Positions 1 to 11,704 of a stretch of DNA of 64,000 nucleotides are shown one piece after another. Origin of the DNA: Stictocephala bisonia. Taxonomy: Eukaryota > Arthropoda > Insecta > Hemiptera > Membracidae. Made by a program: the position numbers and the translations under genes. The stretch's first letter is position 1. Every line of letters begins with the position of its first letter. Location: NCBI GenBank assembly GCA_035578905.1, contig JAQJVL010000424.1:546810-610809 (forward strand). The letters run 5' to 3'. The notes below the pieces were generated by a model. The model saw only the letters and a program-made list of their open reading frames with translations, ran no database searches and had not been told where the DNA came from.

Positions 1-684
1 AGGGAGTACGGGAGAATGTATAATACTAATGGCAGTAGGCAATCGGAATGCATTCATTATCCGATCGGGCCGATAAAATGTACAACGTACTTACAAGGCA
101 GAAAACAGATAAATTAGCCTCACAAAGAACAATGTAAGTATCCTGCTTGCAATTACAAGATCCGTACACAGGCCATTCCGGGATACGGCCCACAGTTTAA
201 TTACTATAGTCGGGGCCAGATTGGGATCACGGGCTCATTTGAATCGCCCGGATTCCGGGCTCGGTGTTTGATGCAGGCCGGGATTCCTCAAATCGAAAAC
301 AACACAAAAAACCCCACAGTGAAATATATTACAGCGGACCGAGATGTATCTTGCTTTTTGTACTTTTTTTGTGCACCTTTTCTTTTTTTGGCCAGCTTTT
401 TTTTCTCTTCATAACTTTGGGTTTGGGGACTGCGACATGGGCCGAGCAAGATCCTAAAGATTGGAACAACCTGTTCCGAGCCTACGTCTGCAACCTATCC
501 TGCCTAAACTTAACATACATTACCGTCTAGCTGATCCTCTCACACGCCGACTCTCCCACAATTGAAACGAGGGTTGATATAGGTTCAGCTGACTTTGGCT
601 GCTTTCGGTGAGAAAGTCGGCCTTCGTTTAAAATTAAGTTTTCATTGATTAGAGGAAGACAATAAATGACAGTATCAAAGTCAA
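1..684. other. single-copy block, no gene recognised
   Basis: The first 330 bases are GC-richer than the surroundings and look like unique sequence, with homeodomain-like AATTA cores and short palindromic stretches. From about 340 it becomes T-rich. An 88-residue open frame (264-530, +) has a hydrophobic middle but matches no family I know and is probably chance. The block could be a conserved non-coding element; only cross-species comparison would tell. Confidence 0.3.
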
Positions 685-1400
685 AATTGACGTGCTCTGC
701 AAGGACCTCCTTGCATCTTCTTCTGGTCCTTTCCGAGTCCCCATAACAATGTATTGGACATACAATATCGATGTCAAATTTGAAGTAATCTGGGTTACTT
801 CCTTTAGCTGTCGTGGCGTTTACTTATGGTTCTTTCCGAGTCTCCATAACAAGGTATTGGACGAACAATATCAATGTCAAATTTGAAGTAATCTGGGTTA
901 TCTCCTTTAGTTGTCGTGGCGTCTACTTATGGTTCTTTCTTAGTTCCCATAACAATGTATTGGACATACAATATCAATGTCAAATTTGAAGTAATCTGGG
1001 TTATCTCCTTTAGTTGTCGTGGCGTCTATGTATGGTTCTTTCTTAGTTCCCATAACGATGTATTGGGCAGACAATATCAAGGTAAAAAATGACGTACTCT
1101 GCAAGTACCTTCTGCAGCTGTTCTGACGTCTACTTCTGGTCCTTTCCGAGTCCCCATAACTAGGTATCGGGCAGACAATATCAATGTAAAAAATTACGTG
1201 CAGAGCAAGGACCTCCTGCAGCTGTTCTGGCGTCTACTTCTGGTCCTTTCCGAGTTCCCACAACAAGGTATTGGGCAAACAATGTCAATGTTAAAAAATA
1301 AGTACAGAGCAAGGACCTCCTGCAGCTATCCTGGCGTCTACTTCTGATCCTTTTCGTGTCCTCATAACAAGATATTGATTGGGCAGATAGAATGTTAAAA
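685..1400 (+). repeat. tandem array, about 105-bp unit, 6-7 copies
   Basis: A unit of about 105 bases repeats from here to about 1400. Landmarks in each unit are a CCATAAC block followed by GTATTGG, an ACAATATCAATGT block, and a GGTCCTTTCCGAG or GGTTCTTTCTTAG block. The middle copies carry an alternative half (AAATTTGAAGTAATCTGGG) while the later copies have GACCTCCTGCAGCTGTTCTGG there, so two monomer subtypes are interleaved. A stray piece of the unit lies at about 1525-1560. No coding potential is evident. Confidence 0.85.
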
Positions 1401-1776
1401 TAGAATAGGTCTGGATTGATTAAACAATTTAAACTAATTGTATCGGAAACGTCAGAGGGAGAAAAATCTTATGTACATTCACTGTACAAATGCAGCATTC
1501 ATGCATACAATTGATTCAGATAGGAAAACAATATCAATGTCAACGTTGACGTGCTTTGGAGGGGTTTCGTTTGTCCATCGGCATTATCAGGGAGAATAAT
1601 GATTTTCAAAATCGATATTGTCAAAATATAGACTATGATAAAATGCAATTTAGTTCATTTCGATGTTCTTGAATTTGTGCTTATTGACGTCTTTTCATTC
1701 ACCCAAATATGAATTTCAAGTACCAGAATGAATTCTATCCCCTATACATATGATAAAGGAGGAACAAAGGTTCACA
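1401..1776. other. AT-rich spacer between two tandem arrays
   Basis: This unique-looking spacer holds one detached fragment of the upstream 105-bp unit near 1525-1560. I see no gene or further repeat in it. Confidence 0.4.
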
Positions 1777-4700
1777 GTAGGTACACCCAGTAGCGGAGTT
1801 GTCTGGAGTGTCTAGCTCCACACTCCTGGCAGGCAACATTCCGTCTCTGCCGAAGCCCACGTCAAGTTTGATGGACACTCCTATTCTGTCTTTCATCGCT
1901 CTACTAGGTTGTTATATAGGTCGACCCAGTAGCGGAGTGGTGGATCTGCAGTGTCTAATAGCTCCACATTCCTGGCAGACAACACTCCGTCTCTGCCCGA
2001 GCACATGTCAAGTTGACAGGCACTCCTACTCCATCTTTCATCGTCCCACTAGTTTGTTATATAGGTTGACCCAGTGGCAGAGTGGTAGGTTAGTTGTCTG
2101 GAGTGTCTAGCTCCACATTCCTGGCAGGCAACATTCCGTCTCTGCCCGAGCACATGTCAAGTTGACAGGCACTCCTACTCCATCTTTCATCGTCCCACTA
2201 GTTTGTTATATAGGTTGACCCAGTGGCAGGGTGGTAGGTCAGTTGTCTGGAGTGACTAGCGCTACACTCCTACTCCATCTTTCATCGTCCCACTAGTTTG
2301 TTATGTAGGTTGACCCAGTGGCAGAGTGGTAGGTCAGTTGTCTGGAGTGTCTAGCTCTACACTCCTGGCAGGCAACATTCCGTCTCTGCCCGAGCACATG
2401 TCAAGTTGACAGGCACTCCTACTCCATCTTTCATCGTCCCACTAGTTTGTTATATAGGTTGACCCAGTGGCAGAGTAGTAGGTTAGTTGTCTGGAGTGTC
2501 TAGCTCCAAATTCCTGGCAGGCAACATTCCGCCTCTGCCCGAGCACATGTCAAGTTGCAGACACTCCTACTCCATCTTTCATCGTCCCACTAGTTTGTTA
2601 TGTAGGTTGACCCAGTGGCAGAGTGGTAGGTCAGTTGTCTGGAGTGACTAGCTCCACATTCCTGGCAGGCAACATTCCGCCTCTGCCCGAGCACATGTCA
2701 AGTTGCAGACACTCCTACTCCATCTTTCATCGTCCCACAAGTTTGTTATGTAGGTTGACCCAGTGGAAGAGTGGTAGGTCAGTTGTCTGGAGTGTCTAGC
2801 TCCACATTCCTGGCAGGCAACATTCCGTCTCTGCCCGAGCACATGTCAAGTTGACAGGCACTCCTACTCCATCTTTCATCGTCCCACTAGTTTGTTATAT
2901 AGGTTGACCCAGTGGCAGAGTGGTGGGTTAGTTGTCTGGAGTGTCTAGCTCCACATTCCTGGCAGGCAACATTCCGCCTCTGCCCGAGCACATGTCAAGT
3001 TGCAGACACTCCTACTCCATCTTTCATCGTCCCACTAGTTTGTTATGTAGGTTGACCCAGTGGCAGAGTGGTAGGTCAGTTGTCTGGAGTGACTAGCTCC
3101 ACATTCCTGGCAGGCAACATTCCGCCTCTGCCCGAGCACATGTCAAGTTGCAGACACTCCTACTCCATCTTTCATCGTCCCACAAGTTTGTTATGTAGGT
3201 TGACCCAGTGGCAGAGTGGTAGGTCAGTTGTCTGGAGTGACTAGCGCTACACTCCTGGCAGGCAACATTCCGTCTCTGCCCGAGCACATGTCAAGTTGCA
3301 GACACTCCTACTCCATCTTTCATCGTCCCACAAGTTTGTTATGTAGGTTGACCCAGTGGCAGAGTGGTAGGTCAGTTGTCTGGAGTGACTAGCGCTACAC
3401 TCCTGGCAGGCAACATTCCGTCTCTGCCCGAGCACATGTCAAGTTGCAGACACTCCTACTCCATCTTTCATCGTCCCACAAGTTTGTTATGTAGGTTGAC
3501 CCAGTGGCAGAGTGGTAGGTCAGTTGTCTGGAGTGACTAGCGCTACACTCCTGGCAGGCAACATTCCGTCTCTGCCCGAGCACATGTCAAGATGCAGACA
3601 CTCCTACTCCATCTTTCATCGTCCCACAAGTTTGTTATGTAGGTTGACCCAGTGGCAGAGTGGTAGGTTAGTTGTCTGGAGTGACTAGCGCTACACTCCT
3701 GGCAGGCAACATTCCGCTTCTGCCCGAGCACATGTCAAGTTGTAGACACTCCTACTCCATCTTTCATCGTCCCACAAGTTTGTTATGTAGGTTGACCCAG
3801 TGGCAGAGTGGTAGGTTAGTTGTCTGGAGTGACTAGCGCTACACTCCTGGCAGGCAACATTCCGTCTCTGCCCGAGCTCATGTCAAGTTGCAGACACTCC
3901 TACTCCATCTTTCATCGTCCCACAAGTTTGTTATGTAGGTTGACCCAGTGGCAGAGTGGTAGGTTAGTTGTCTGGAGTGACTAGCGCTACACTCCTGGCA
4001 GGCAACATTCCGTCTCTGCCCGAGCACATGTCAAGTTGCAGACACTCCTACTCCATCTTTCATCGTCCCACAAGTTTGTTATGTAGGTTGACCCAGTGGC
4101 AGAGTGGTAGGTCAGTTGTCTGGAGTGACTAGCGCTACACTCCTGGCAGGCAACATTCCGCCTCTGCCCGAGCACATGTCAAGTTGCAGACACTCCTACT
4201 CCATCTTTCATCGTCCCACAAGTTTGTTATGTAGGTTGACCCAGTGGCAGAGTGGTAGGTCAGTTGTCTGGAGTGACTAGCACTACACTCCTGGCAGGCA
4301 ACATTCCGTCTCTGCCCGAGCACATGTCAAGTTGACAGACACTCCTACTCCATCTTTCATCGTCCCACTAGTTTGTTATGTAGGTTGACCCAGTGGCAGA
4401 GTGGTAGGTCAGTTGTCTGGAGTGACTAGCGCTACACTCCTGGCAGGCAACATTCCGTCTCTGCCCGAGCACATGTCAAGTTGCAGACACTCCTACTCCA
4501 TCTTTCATCGTCCCACAAGTTTGTTATGTAGGTTGACCCAGTGGCAGAGTGGTAGGTTAGTTGTCTGGAGTGACTAGCGCTACACTCCTGGCAGGCAACA
4601 TTCCGTCTCTGCCCGAGCACATGTCAAGTTGCAGACACTCCTACTCCATCTTTCATCGTCTCACTAGTTTGTTATATAGGTTGACCCAGTGGCAGAGTGG

Positions 4701-6452
4701 AGGTCAGTTGTCTGGAGTATCTAGCTCTACACTCCTGGCAGGCAACATTTCGTCTCTGCCCGAGCACATGTCAAGTTGCAGACACTCCTACTCCATCTTT
4801 CATCGTCCCACAAGTTTGTTATGTAGGTTGACCCAGTGGCAGAGTGGTAGGTCAGTTGTCTGGAGTGACTAGCGCTACACTCCTGGCAGGCAACATTCCG
4901 CCTCTGCCCGAGCACATGTCAAGTTGCAGACACTCCTACTCTATCTTTCATCGTCCCACTAGTTTGTTATATAGGTTGACCCAGTGGCAGTGTGGTAGGT
5001 CAGTTGTCTGGAGTGACTAGCGCTACACTCCTGGCAGGCAACATTCCGCCTCTGCCCGAGCACATGTCAAGTTGCAGACACTCCTACTCTATCTTTCATC
5101 GTCCCACTAGTTTGTTATGTAGGTTGACCCAGTGGCAGAGTGGTAGGTCAGTTGTCTGGAGTGACTAGCGCTACACTCCTGGCAGGCAACATTCCGCCTC
5201 TGCCCGAGCACATGTCAAGTTGCAGACACTCCTACTCCATCTTTCATCGTCCCACTAGTTTGTTATGTAGGTTGACCCAGTGGCAGAGTGGTAGGTCAAT
5301 TGTCTGGAAAGACTAGCGCTACACTCCTGGCAGGCAACATTCCGCCTCTGCCCGAGCACATGTCAAGTTGCAGACACTCCTACTCCATCTTTCATTGTCC
5401 CACTAGTTTGTTATGTAGGTTGACCCAGTGGCAGAGTGGTAGGTCAGTTGTCTGGAGTGACTAGCGCTACAATCCTACTCCATCTTTCATCGTCCCACTA
5501 GTTTGTTATGTTGGTTGACCCAGTGGCAGAGTGGTAGGTCAGTTGTCTGGAGTGACTAGCGCTACACTCCTACTCCATCTTTCATCGTCCCACTGGTTTG
5601 TTATATAGGTTGACCCAGTGGCAGAGTGGTAGGTCAGTTGTCTGGAGTGTCTAGCTCTACACTCCTGGCAGGCAACATTCCGCCTCTGCCCGAGCACATG
5701 TCAAGTTGACAGACACTCCTACTCTATCTTTCATCGTCCCACTAGTTTGTTATGTAGGTTGACCCAGTGGCAGAGTGGTAGGTCAGTTGTCTGGAGTGAC
5801 TAGCGCTACACTCCTGGCAGGCAACATTCCGCCTCTGCCCGAGCACATGTCAAGTTGACAGACACTCCTACTCTATCTTTCATCGTCCCACTAGTTTGTT
5901 ATGTAGGTTGACCCAGTGGCAGAGTGGTAGGTCAGTTGTCTGGAGTGACTAGCGCTACACTCCTGGCAGGCAACATTCCGCCTCTGCCCGAGCACATGTC
6001 AAGTTGCAGACACTCCTACTCCATCTTTCATCGTCCCACTAGTTTGTTATGTAGGTTGACCCAGTGGCAGGGTGGTAGGTCAGTTGTCTGGAGTGACTAG
6101 CGCTACACTCCTACTCCATCTTTCATCGTCCCACTAGTTTGTTATGTAGGTTGACCCAGTGGCAGAGTGGTAGGTCAGTTGTCTGGAGTGTCTAGCTCTA
6201 CACTCCTGGCAGGCAACATTCCGCCTCTGCCCGAGCACATGTCAAGTTGACAGACACTCCTACTCCATCTTTCATCGTCCCATAAGTTTGTTATGTAGGT
6301 TGACCCAGTGGCAGAGTGGTAGGTCAGTTGTCTGGAGTGACTAGCGCTACACTCCTACTCTATCTTTCATCGTCCCACAAGTTTGTTATGTAGGTTGACC
6401 CAGTGGCAGAGTGGTAGGTCAGTTGTCTGGAGTGACTAGCGCTACACTCCTG
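1777..6452 (+). repeat. 148-bp satellite array, about 31 copies
   Basis: Near-identical monomers recur every 148 bases across most of the array. Each has a GTTGTCTGGAGTG start, a CTCCTGGCAGGCAACATTCC block, CTGCCCGAGCACATGTCAAG, CTCCATCTTTCATCGTCCCA and GTTGACCCAGTGGCAGAGTG. The first two monomers are the most divergent, as expected at a satellite edge. Several monomers (near 2260, 5470, 5560, 6105 and 6350) lack the same internal segment of about 60 bases. Roughly 62-residue open frames on the minus strand repeat with the monomer; because 148 is not a multiple of 3 they cannot form one continuous protein, so they are a by-product of the repeat. Confidence 0.97.
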
Positions 6453-7061
6453 GTACCATCTATGACTCATCACTTTTACTTAGGTATGTCCATTAACTCT
6501 ACATACAGGTAGTTACTCTGACTACATGTTTACCCAATAAAAAGTTGTGAAATAATTGCTTTATAAGACGTGCAATATTTGAATTGTTAGTTGTGTTTTT
6601 TTAGAATATACTGTAAAATGTTTAATATCGTTAATGGTTAAGCTTGATGAAATATGACATAATGTTCAGTTTTACAATTATGGTTTTGATTTGTTACGAA
6701 TAGATCTAATAATTATTTCTTTAGAAAAATAGGTTCATGAAAAATATGGTAATCTACGTTTAGGCCTAGGTCAGGTTAACAATTTAGCAAGCACTTTTTA
6801 GTCTTGAGTTTATATGTTGCCAATTTAACACTTAGAGTGACAGTCCAAAAACAATGTGACCAATAGCACTCACATTTTATATGAATTTTACAATGGATTC
6901 TTTTATTTTATAAAGAGGAAAAGACGAAGTTAGTTTTACAACTTTTTTAAAAACGGAAATTTTTCTTTGTATTTTATATTTGTTCTATACAATAATAATT
7001 CTAATCATTGAATATTTAAGTTGCATGTAACATTTATATTTCTTTTTATATACAAGACGAC
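6453..7061. other. AT-rich spacer, nothing recognised
   Basis: Unique-looking AT-rich sequence between the 148-bp satellite and the next dispersed repeat. No open frame, RNA gene or repeat was recognised. Confidence 0.4.
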
Positions 7062-7510
7062 AGCCCTTGATATGGGGTGGTTCTCTACGGATACCCTTCC
7101 CTACGTAGTTCCCTCTAAACCATAACATCAATATAAAAGCTCAGCCTGCTGCCGTTCTCCTAGTTAATAACGTTTTATAGTCTATAAAACCCTAAAAGTC
7201 TACTTTGGAGGCATTCAAAGTACTGCAATCGTGTCAGAGTTAATTGAAATGACCATAAATATTTCACAATGAAAATCAGATCAGCCAAGCTTTTGTGCTA
7301 TGTTTATATTTTTGGTGTCATCTGTTTGTAATAAATTATTAAATTGAAATAATGCCAATGTTACTCCTATGGAAGGAAGGAAATGTTGAAATGTTGAGAA
7401 ATTCTTTCTTCATGGGTCTCTTGATACAAAAGCTAACTACCCTCTCAATTGCATCAAAAGCTTTCCAGTGGTTCCGGAGATTTTGTGATGATTGAGTACA
7501 TCGTTTTTGG
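7062..7510 (+). repeat. dispersed repeat R1, copy 1
   Basis: This is one of five copies of a roughly 450-bp interspersed repeat in the window (others near 12540-12826, 24820-25018, 43815-44290 and 58975-59430). Shared landmarks in order: GGGGTGGTTCT, CTTCCCT, AAACCAT, AAAAGCTCAGC, CACAATGAAAA, AATAAATTATT, AATGTTACT, AAAGCTAAC and a 3' end near ATGATTGAGTACATCG. It encodes no protein I can see and has no obvious terminal inverted repeats, so it may be a non-autonomous Helitron-like or retroposed element; the class is unresolved. From 7270 rightwards it is also part of the left arm of the large palindrome. This copy lacks a 27-base segment near 7390 that the others keep. Confidence 0.75.
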
Positions 7511-8365
7511 ATTTGGAATGGATTGGAAGATTACAAAAATGAAAAAGAAACTTTAACATATACTTTCACAATGACATATGAACTTTATATTTTTACAGTA
7601 GGGCAGAATTAACAAATTAAGAAAGATGCTTGAAGTTTTTACGTAAATACTTTTAGTATACCATTGACATAAAAATAGATAGTGATTGCTGAGTCTTCTG
7701 GTTTTTTCTATAAGCTGTTCTATAAGTCCATCTGGAGAAGCCATCGACCGAGGTCAGATATCATCTGAGGAAGGCACTGTCCTAGTTCATTAGAGACTGC
7801 CATTTTTTGACTCCTCTATTGTTTCTCGACTAAGACGTTTCTTTAATTGACCGCCATTTGAAATATATCCAGCAGCCGTTGCGCTCCATTTTATGCCTCC
7901 GGCGATGTAATTGGACTGATCGGCTTCCTCATTGAGGGCTTTCCAGTTTTCCAGCATCGCAGCTCTTGTTAAGCCTGGATGTATTTACATTCCAGCCGCT
8001 TCTAGTTTCTCGTTTCGGAAACGTGTAGCCAATAAAATTGCGACTGGGCTCGGTACTCCGCCGGAGCATATCAATAATGTATTTATTGGACTCGCAATAA
8101 AACAAAACTTGTTCACACGATGTCCGCCTGACAAACATCCGTCCGTCGAGCCGAATCTGAAATTGAAATTGCGAAATCATTTGTAATCCTAGCGGCAACA
8201 GGGAAGATTTCAATACAACTTTATTCCTGATAGGGTTGTTTTAAAAGGAATGTAGTTCTCTATTGCATAGAAATCATCGACTTTCCCTTGCAGCTTTCTT
8301 TTCTCTGATCAAATGTCAGAACGCAGCGTAACCGCTAACGATTTGATCATACCGCACTGACGAAC

Positions 8366-8593
8366 TCAACTTTTTTTATGGTACTGAACAAGTTCGATAC
8401 ATACTTTAAGCATACCGTTGAAAAGGACTTTAAGTTCGTTTAAGTCTACCATTTTGATTTGTAGACTTAAAAGACTGCAAATTACAACTGCAAAGATATA
8501 AATTATTGTAATTACTTTTAAAGCCTTCTTACAATAAAATCTTCGTATACAACCGAGAAGAGCTAGAGTGGTCAGCCATGTCCACGATACCAT
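8366..8593 (-). CDS. 75-residue open frame, status unknown (left arm)
   Basis: An open frame of 75 codons with one likely membrane helix (about residues 28-45, rich in I, V, F and L). An identical frame sits in the right arm (11477-11704). No known family, no splice context and no clear start signal were seen. The identity of the two copies is explained by the recent inverted duplication and is not evidence of selection. It is most likely a chance frame. Confidence 0.12.
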   Translation of the reverse strand: MVSWTWLTTLALLGCIRRFYCKKALKVITIIYIFAVVICSLLSLQIKMVDLNELKVLFNGMLKVCIELVQYHKKS

Positions 8594-8790
8594 CGTTAAA
8601 TTAAAAGCTAATATTTTTGTATATTTTCAATAAAATTTGTTTTGATAAGTCTTTTCGTATATAATACAGAATGTTATTGCTTTCGTTATACCCTTTTTTT
8701 ATTTTTATGTTTGTGATTCCCGTACTTAATCTGTGGAAAAATTAGTTGAATTGAAAACATTAGCAAATAGGAAAATCCAGAGATTGGTTT

Positions 8791-9035
8791 AGGAGAGTCA
8801 ATGGCCGAACGGTCTAAGGCGTCAGGATTTTGTACCTGATGTACAGATAGAGCAGATTCGAATCCTGGCATTAACTGTTTGTATCAGTAAGTTAATATTC
8901 GCGTTTACTGTTTCTCCACTTATTCTGTCTGATAAGTTCTTAGCACAGATCTATGGTCTATAGAGTGGATAATGGTTATAGTAAGTTTAAAATTTTATAA
9001 AGGAGATAGGCCTCACCTTTTCCATAAAAATAAAT
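8791..9035 (+). repeat. tRNA-derived SINE, copy in left arm
   Basis: The head resembles a tRNA promoter: an A-box-like TGGCCGAACGG at 8802-8812 and a B-box-like GATTCGAATCC at 8855-8865. A TCAGG/CCTGA stem sits where the anticodon arm would be. Acceptor-stem pairing is lost, so this is not a functional tRNA. The body (CTGTCTGATAAG, CACAGATCTATGGTCTATAGAG, GGAGATAGGCCT) is shared with the copy at 53240-53470, which defines a dispersed SINE transcribed by RNA polymerase III. Confidence 0.8.
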
Positions 9036-9785
9036 AAGTCTTTACAATTGGCTAATGGACAAATTTTAAAGGTTTGTCATGGGGAGCTGTGTTTTGCTTG
9101 ATTTGAGATAATTTAACATGTCTTATGAATAGTAAATTCGTAGTAGTCGGAAGTCATTATAACATATAATATCATCACTTATCCAGGCGCACTTGAAATT
9201 TCAAGTTCTCACTGAAAATTAGTATATTTTTAGGCGTATTTGTAAGTAAAGTATATTATTCCATTTCTCTTGAGAATTAACTGAATCAATTGCGCCCCCT
9301 CCGAATTTTCATGATTTTTAAACTAATCAATGTTAAGCTCAGAAATGAAAAAAATATACATAGAAGTTTTTCGGTGGAAATACCGACTACTAAGAAAATA
9401 AAAAGTTAAATAAACAAATAAAAAACATTATTATATAACAAACGATTGTAAGACATTTAAGAAAAATGTCTTACAATCGTTGTTATCTTACAAAAAATGT
9501 CTTACAATTGTATCAGTTATCTTAAAACAAATTTAACGTTAGACTTTTCCTGGGATATAAGGCTTTAGCATAGTATAAAAATATTCAAAAATCAAGCAAG
9601 ATATCTATTGTTACATACTTAACTTCAAAATACTTAAATCGAGATATTCATTTTCGTGAAGAAAACTATAATAATAATATATTATATTACCGTACAGTAG
9701 ACTATATTACGTTAATCTAATGTTTTTTTCTCCAATACACGAATAAGCCCTACGACATCAAATAAATTATTCATACAACGAATAA

Positions 9786-10318
9786 TAACTGATAGGCCTA
9801 TGTTCGACGAAAAAGAGGGTTAGATTAGGTTAAGTAAGGTTAGGTTAGAATATATTGAATACTTATTGCTAACCTAACCTATGTTCGACGAAAAAGTTGG
9901 TTAGATTAGGTTAAGTAAGGTAAGGTTAAAATATCTTGACCTTGAATATTTATTGCTAACCTAACCTAACCTATGTTCGACGAAAAAGTGGGTTAGATTA
10001 GGTTAAGTAAGGTTAGGTTAGCAATAAGTATTCAATATATAAGTTAAGTAAGGTTAGGTTAGAATATATTGAATACTTATTGCTAACCTAACCTTACTTA
10101 ACCAAATCTAACCCACTTTTTCGTCGAACATAGGTTAGGTTAGGTTAGCAATAAATATTCAAGGTCAAGATATTTTAACCTTACCTTACTTAACCTAATC
10201 TAACCCACTTTTTCGTCGAACATAGGTTAGGTTAGCAATAAGTATTCAATATATTCTAACCTAACCTTACTTAACCTAATCTAACCCTCTTTTTCGTCGA
10301 ACATAGGCCTATCAGTTA
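9786..10318. repeat. symmetric TTCGACGAA/TTAGG module array at palindrome centre
   Basis: Three modules in each arm carry ATGTTCGACGAAAAAG followed by TTAGATTAGGTTAAGTAAGG and an AATATATTGAATACTTATT segment. Module starts lie at about 9800, 9882 and 9973, and their mirror images end at about 10131, 10222 and 10304. The spacings are 82 and 91 bases on both sides, exactly symmetric about position 10052. Several short AACCT/TTAGG runs, the common insect telomere motif, are embedded. The loop is 10041-10063. Confidence 0.9.
10041..10063. other. loop of the large palindrome
   Basis: These 23 bases have no inverse partner. They are flanked by GCAATAAGTATTCAATATAT on the left (10021-10040) and its exact reverse complement on the right (10064-10083), so the inverted duplication turns here. 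Confidence 0.85.
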
Positions 10319-11034
10319 TTATTCGTTGTATGAATAATTTATTTGATGTCGTAGGGCCTATTCGTGTATAGGAGAGAAAAACGACATTAGATTAACGTAA
10401 TATAGTCTACTGTACGGTAATATATTATATTATTATTATAGTTTTCTTCACGAAAATGAATATCTCGATTTAAGTATTTTGAAGTTAAGTATGTAACAAT
10501 AGATATCTTGCTTGATTTTTGAATATTTTTATACTATGCTAAAGCCTTATATCCCAGGAAAAGTCTAACGTTAAATTTGTTTTAAGATAACTGATACAAT
10601 TATTTTTCTTAAATGTCTTACAATCGTTTGTTATATAATAATGTTTTTTATTTGTTTATTTAACTTTTTATTTTCTTAGTAGTCGGTATTTCCACCGAAA
10701 AACTTCTATGTATATTTTTTTCATTTCTGAGCTTAACATTGATTAGTTTAAAAATCATGAAAATTCGGAGGGGGCGCAATTGATTCAGTTAATTCTCAAG
10801 AGAAATGGAATAATATACTTTACTTACAAATACGCCTAAAAATATACTAATTTTCACTGAGAATTTGAAATTTCAAGTGCGCCTGGATAAGTGATGATAT
10901 TATATGTTATAATGACTTCCGACTACTACGAATTTACTATTCATAAGACATGTTAAATTATCTCAAATCAAGCAAAACACAGCTCCCCATGACAAACCTT
11001 TAAAATTTGTCCATTAGCCAATTGTAAAGACTTA

Positions 11035-11279
11035 TTTATTTTTATGGAAAAGGTGAGGCCTATCTCCTTTATAAAATTTTAAACTTACTATAACCATTAT
11101 CCACGCTATAGACCATAGATCTGTGCGAAGAACTTATCAGACAGAATAAGTGGAGAAACAGTAAACGCGAATATTAACTTACTGATACAAACAGTTAATG
11201 CCAGGATTCGAATCTGCTCTATCTGTAAATCAGGTACAAAATCCTGACGCCTTAGACCGTTCGGCCACTGGCTCTCCTA
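11035..11279 (-). repeat. tRNA-derived SINE, copy in right arm
   Basis: Inverse copy of the SINE at 8791-9035, with the B-box at about 11205-11215 and the A-box near 11258-11268. A few substitutions separate it from the left-arm copy, including the bases just before the A-box. They show that the arms have been diverging since the duplication. Confidence 0.8.
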
Positions 11280-11476
11280 AACCAATCTCTGGATTTTTCC
11301 TATTTGCTAATGTTTTCAATTCAAATAATTTTTCCACAGATTAAGTACGGGAATCACAAACATAAAAATAAAAAAAGGATATAACGAAAGCAATAACATT
11401 CTGTATTATATACGAAAAGACTTATCAAAACAAATTTTATTGAAAATATACAAAAATATTAGCTTTTAATTTAACG

Positions 11477-11704
11477 TTGGTATCGTGGACATGGCTGACC
11501 ACTCTAGCTCTTCTCGGTTGTATACGAAGATTTTATTGTAAGAAGGCTTTAAAAGTAATTACAATAATTTATATCTTTGCAGTTGTAATTTGCAGTCTTT
11601 TAAGTCTACAAATCAAAATGGTAGACTTAAACGAACTTAAAGTCCTTTTCAACGGTATGCTTAAAGTATGTATCGAACTTGTTCAGTACCATAAAAAAAG
11701 TTGA
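11477..11704 (+). CDS. 75-residue open frame, status unknown (right arm)
   Basis: Identical in translation to the frame at 8366-8593, with the same single hydrophobic helix and the same reservations. Probably not a gene. Confidence 0.12.
   Translation: MVSWTWLTTLALLGCIRRFYCKKALKVITIIYIFAVVICSLLSLQIKMVDLNELKVLFNGMLKVCIELVQYHKKS

Larger units (their letters stand above)
7270..10040 (+). repeat. left arm of a 5.56-kb palindrome
   Basis: This 2.77-kb arm is repeated in inverse orientation at 10064-12827. Between 7553 and 8593 paired positions add to a constant 20070, and around the centre to a constant 20104, so the arms are almost colinear. By eye they are about 98-99% identical, with scattered substitutions. 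The arm contains part of repeat R1, a GC-balanced unique-looking block (about 7840-8200), a tRNA-related SINE (8791-9035) and half of the central TTAGG module array. Compared with the right arm it has lost 27 bases near 7390 and gained 38 bases near 9467-9504. The outside flank at 7270 is continuous R1 sequence, so this is probably the original copy. Confidence 0.95.

Noticed and set aside
2648..4915. Repeated minus-strand frames of about 62 residues (MLGQRRNVACQEC type) as a protein family
   Set aside because: They follow the 148-bp satellite monomer. The monomer length is not a multiple of three, the frames overlap each other, and no start or splice context is present.
8791..8875. A functional tRNA gene
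   Set aside because: A- and B-boxes are present, but acceptor pairing fails and the sequence continues into a body shared with other loci, so it is a SINE head.
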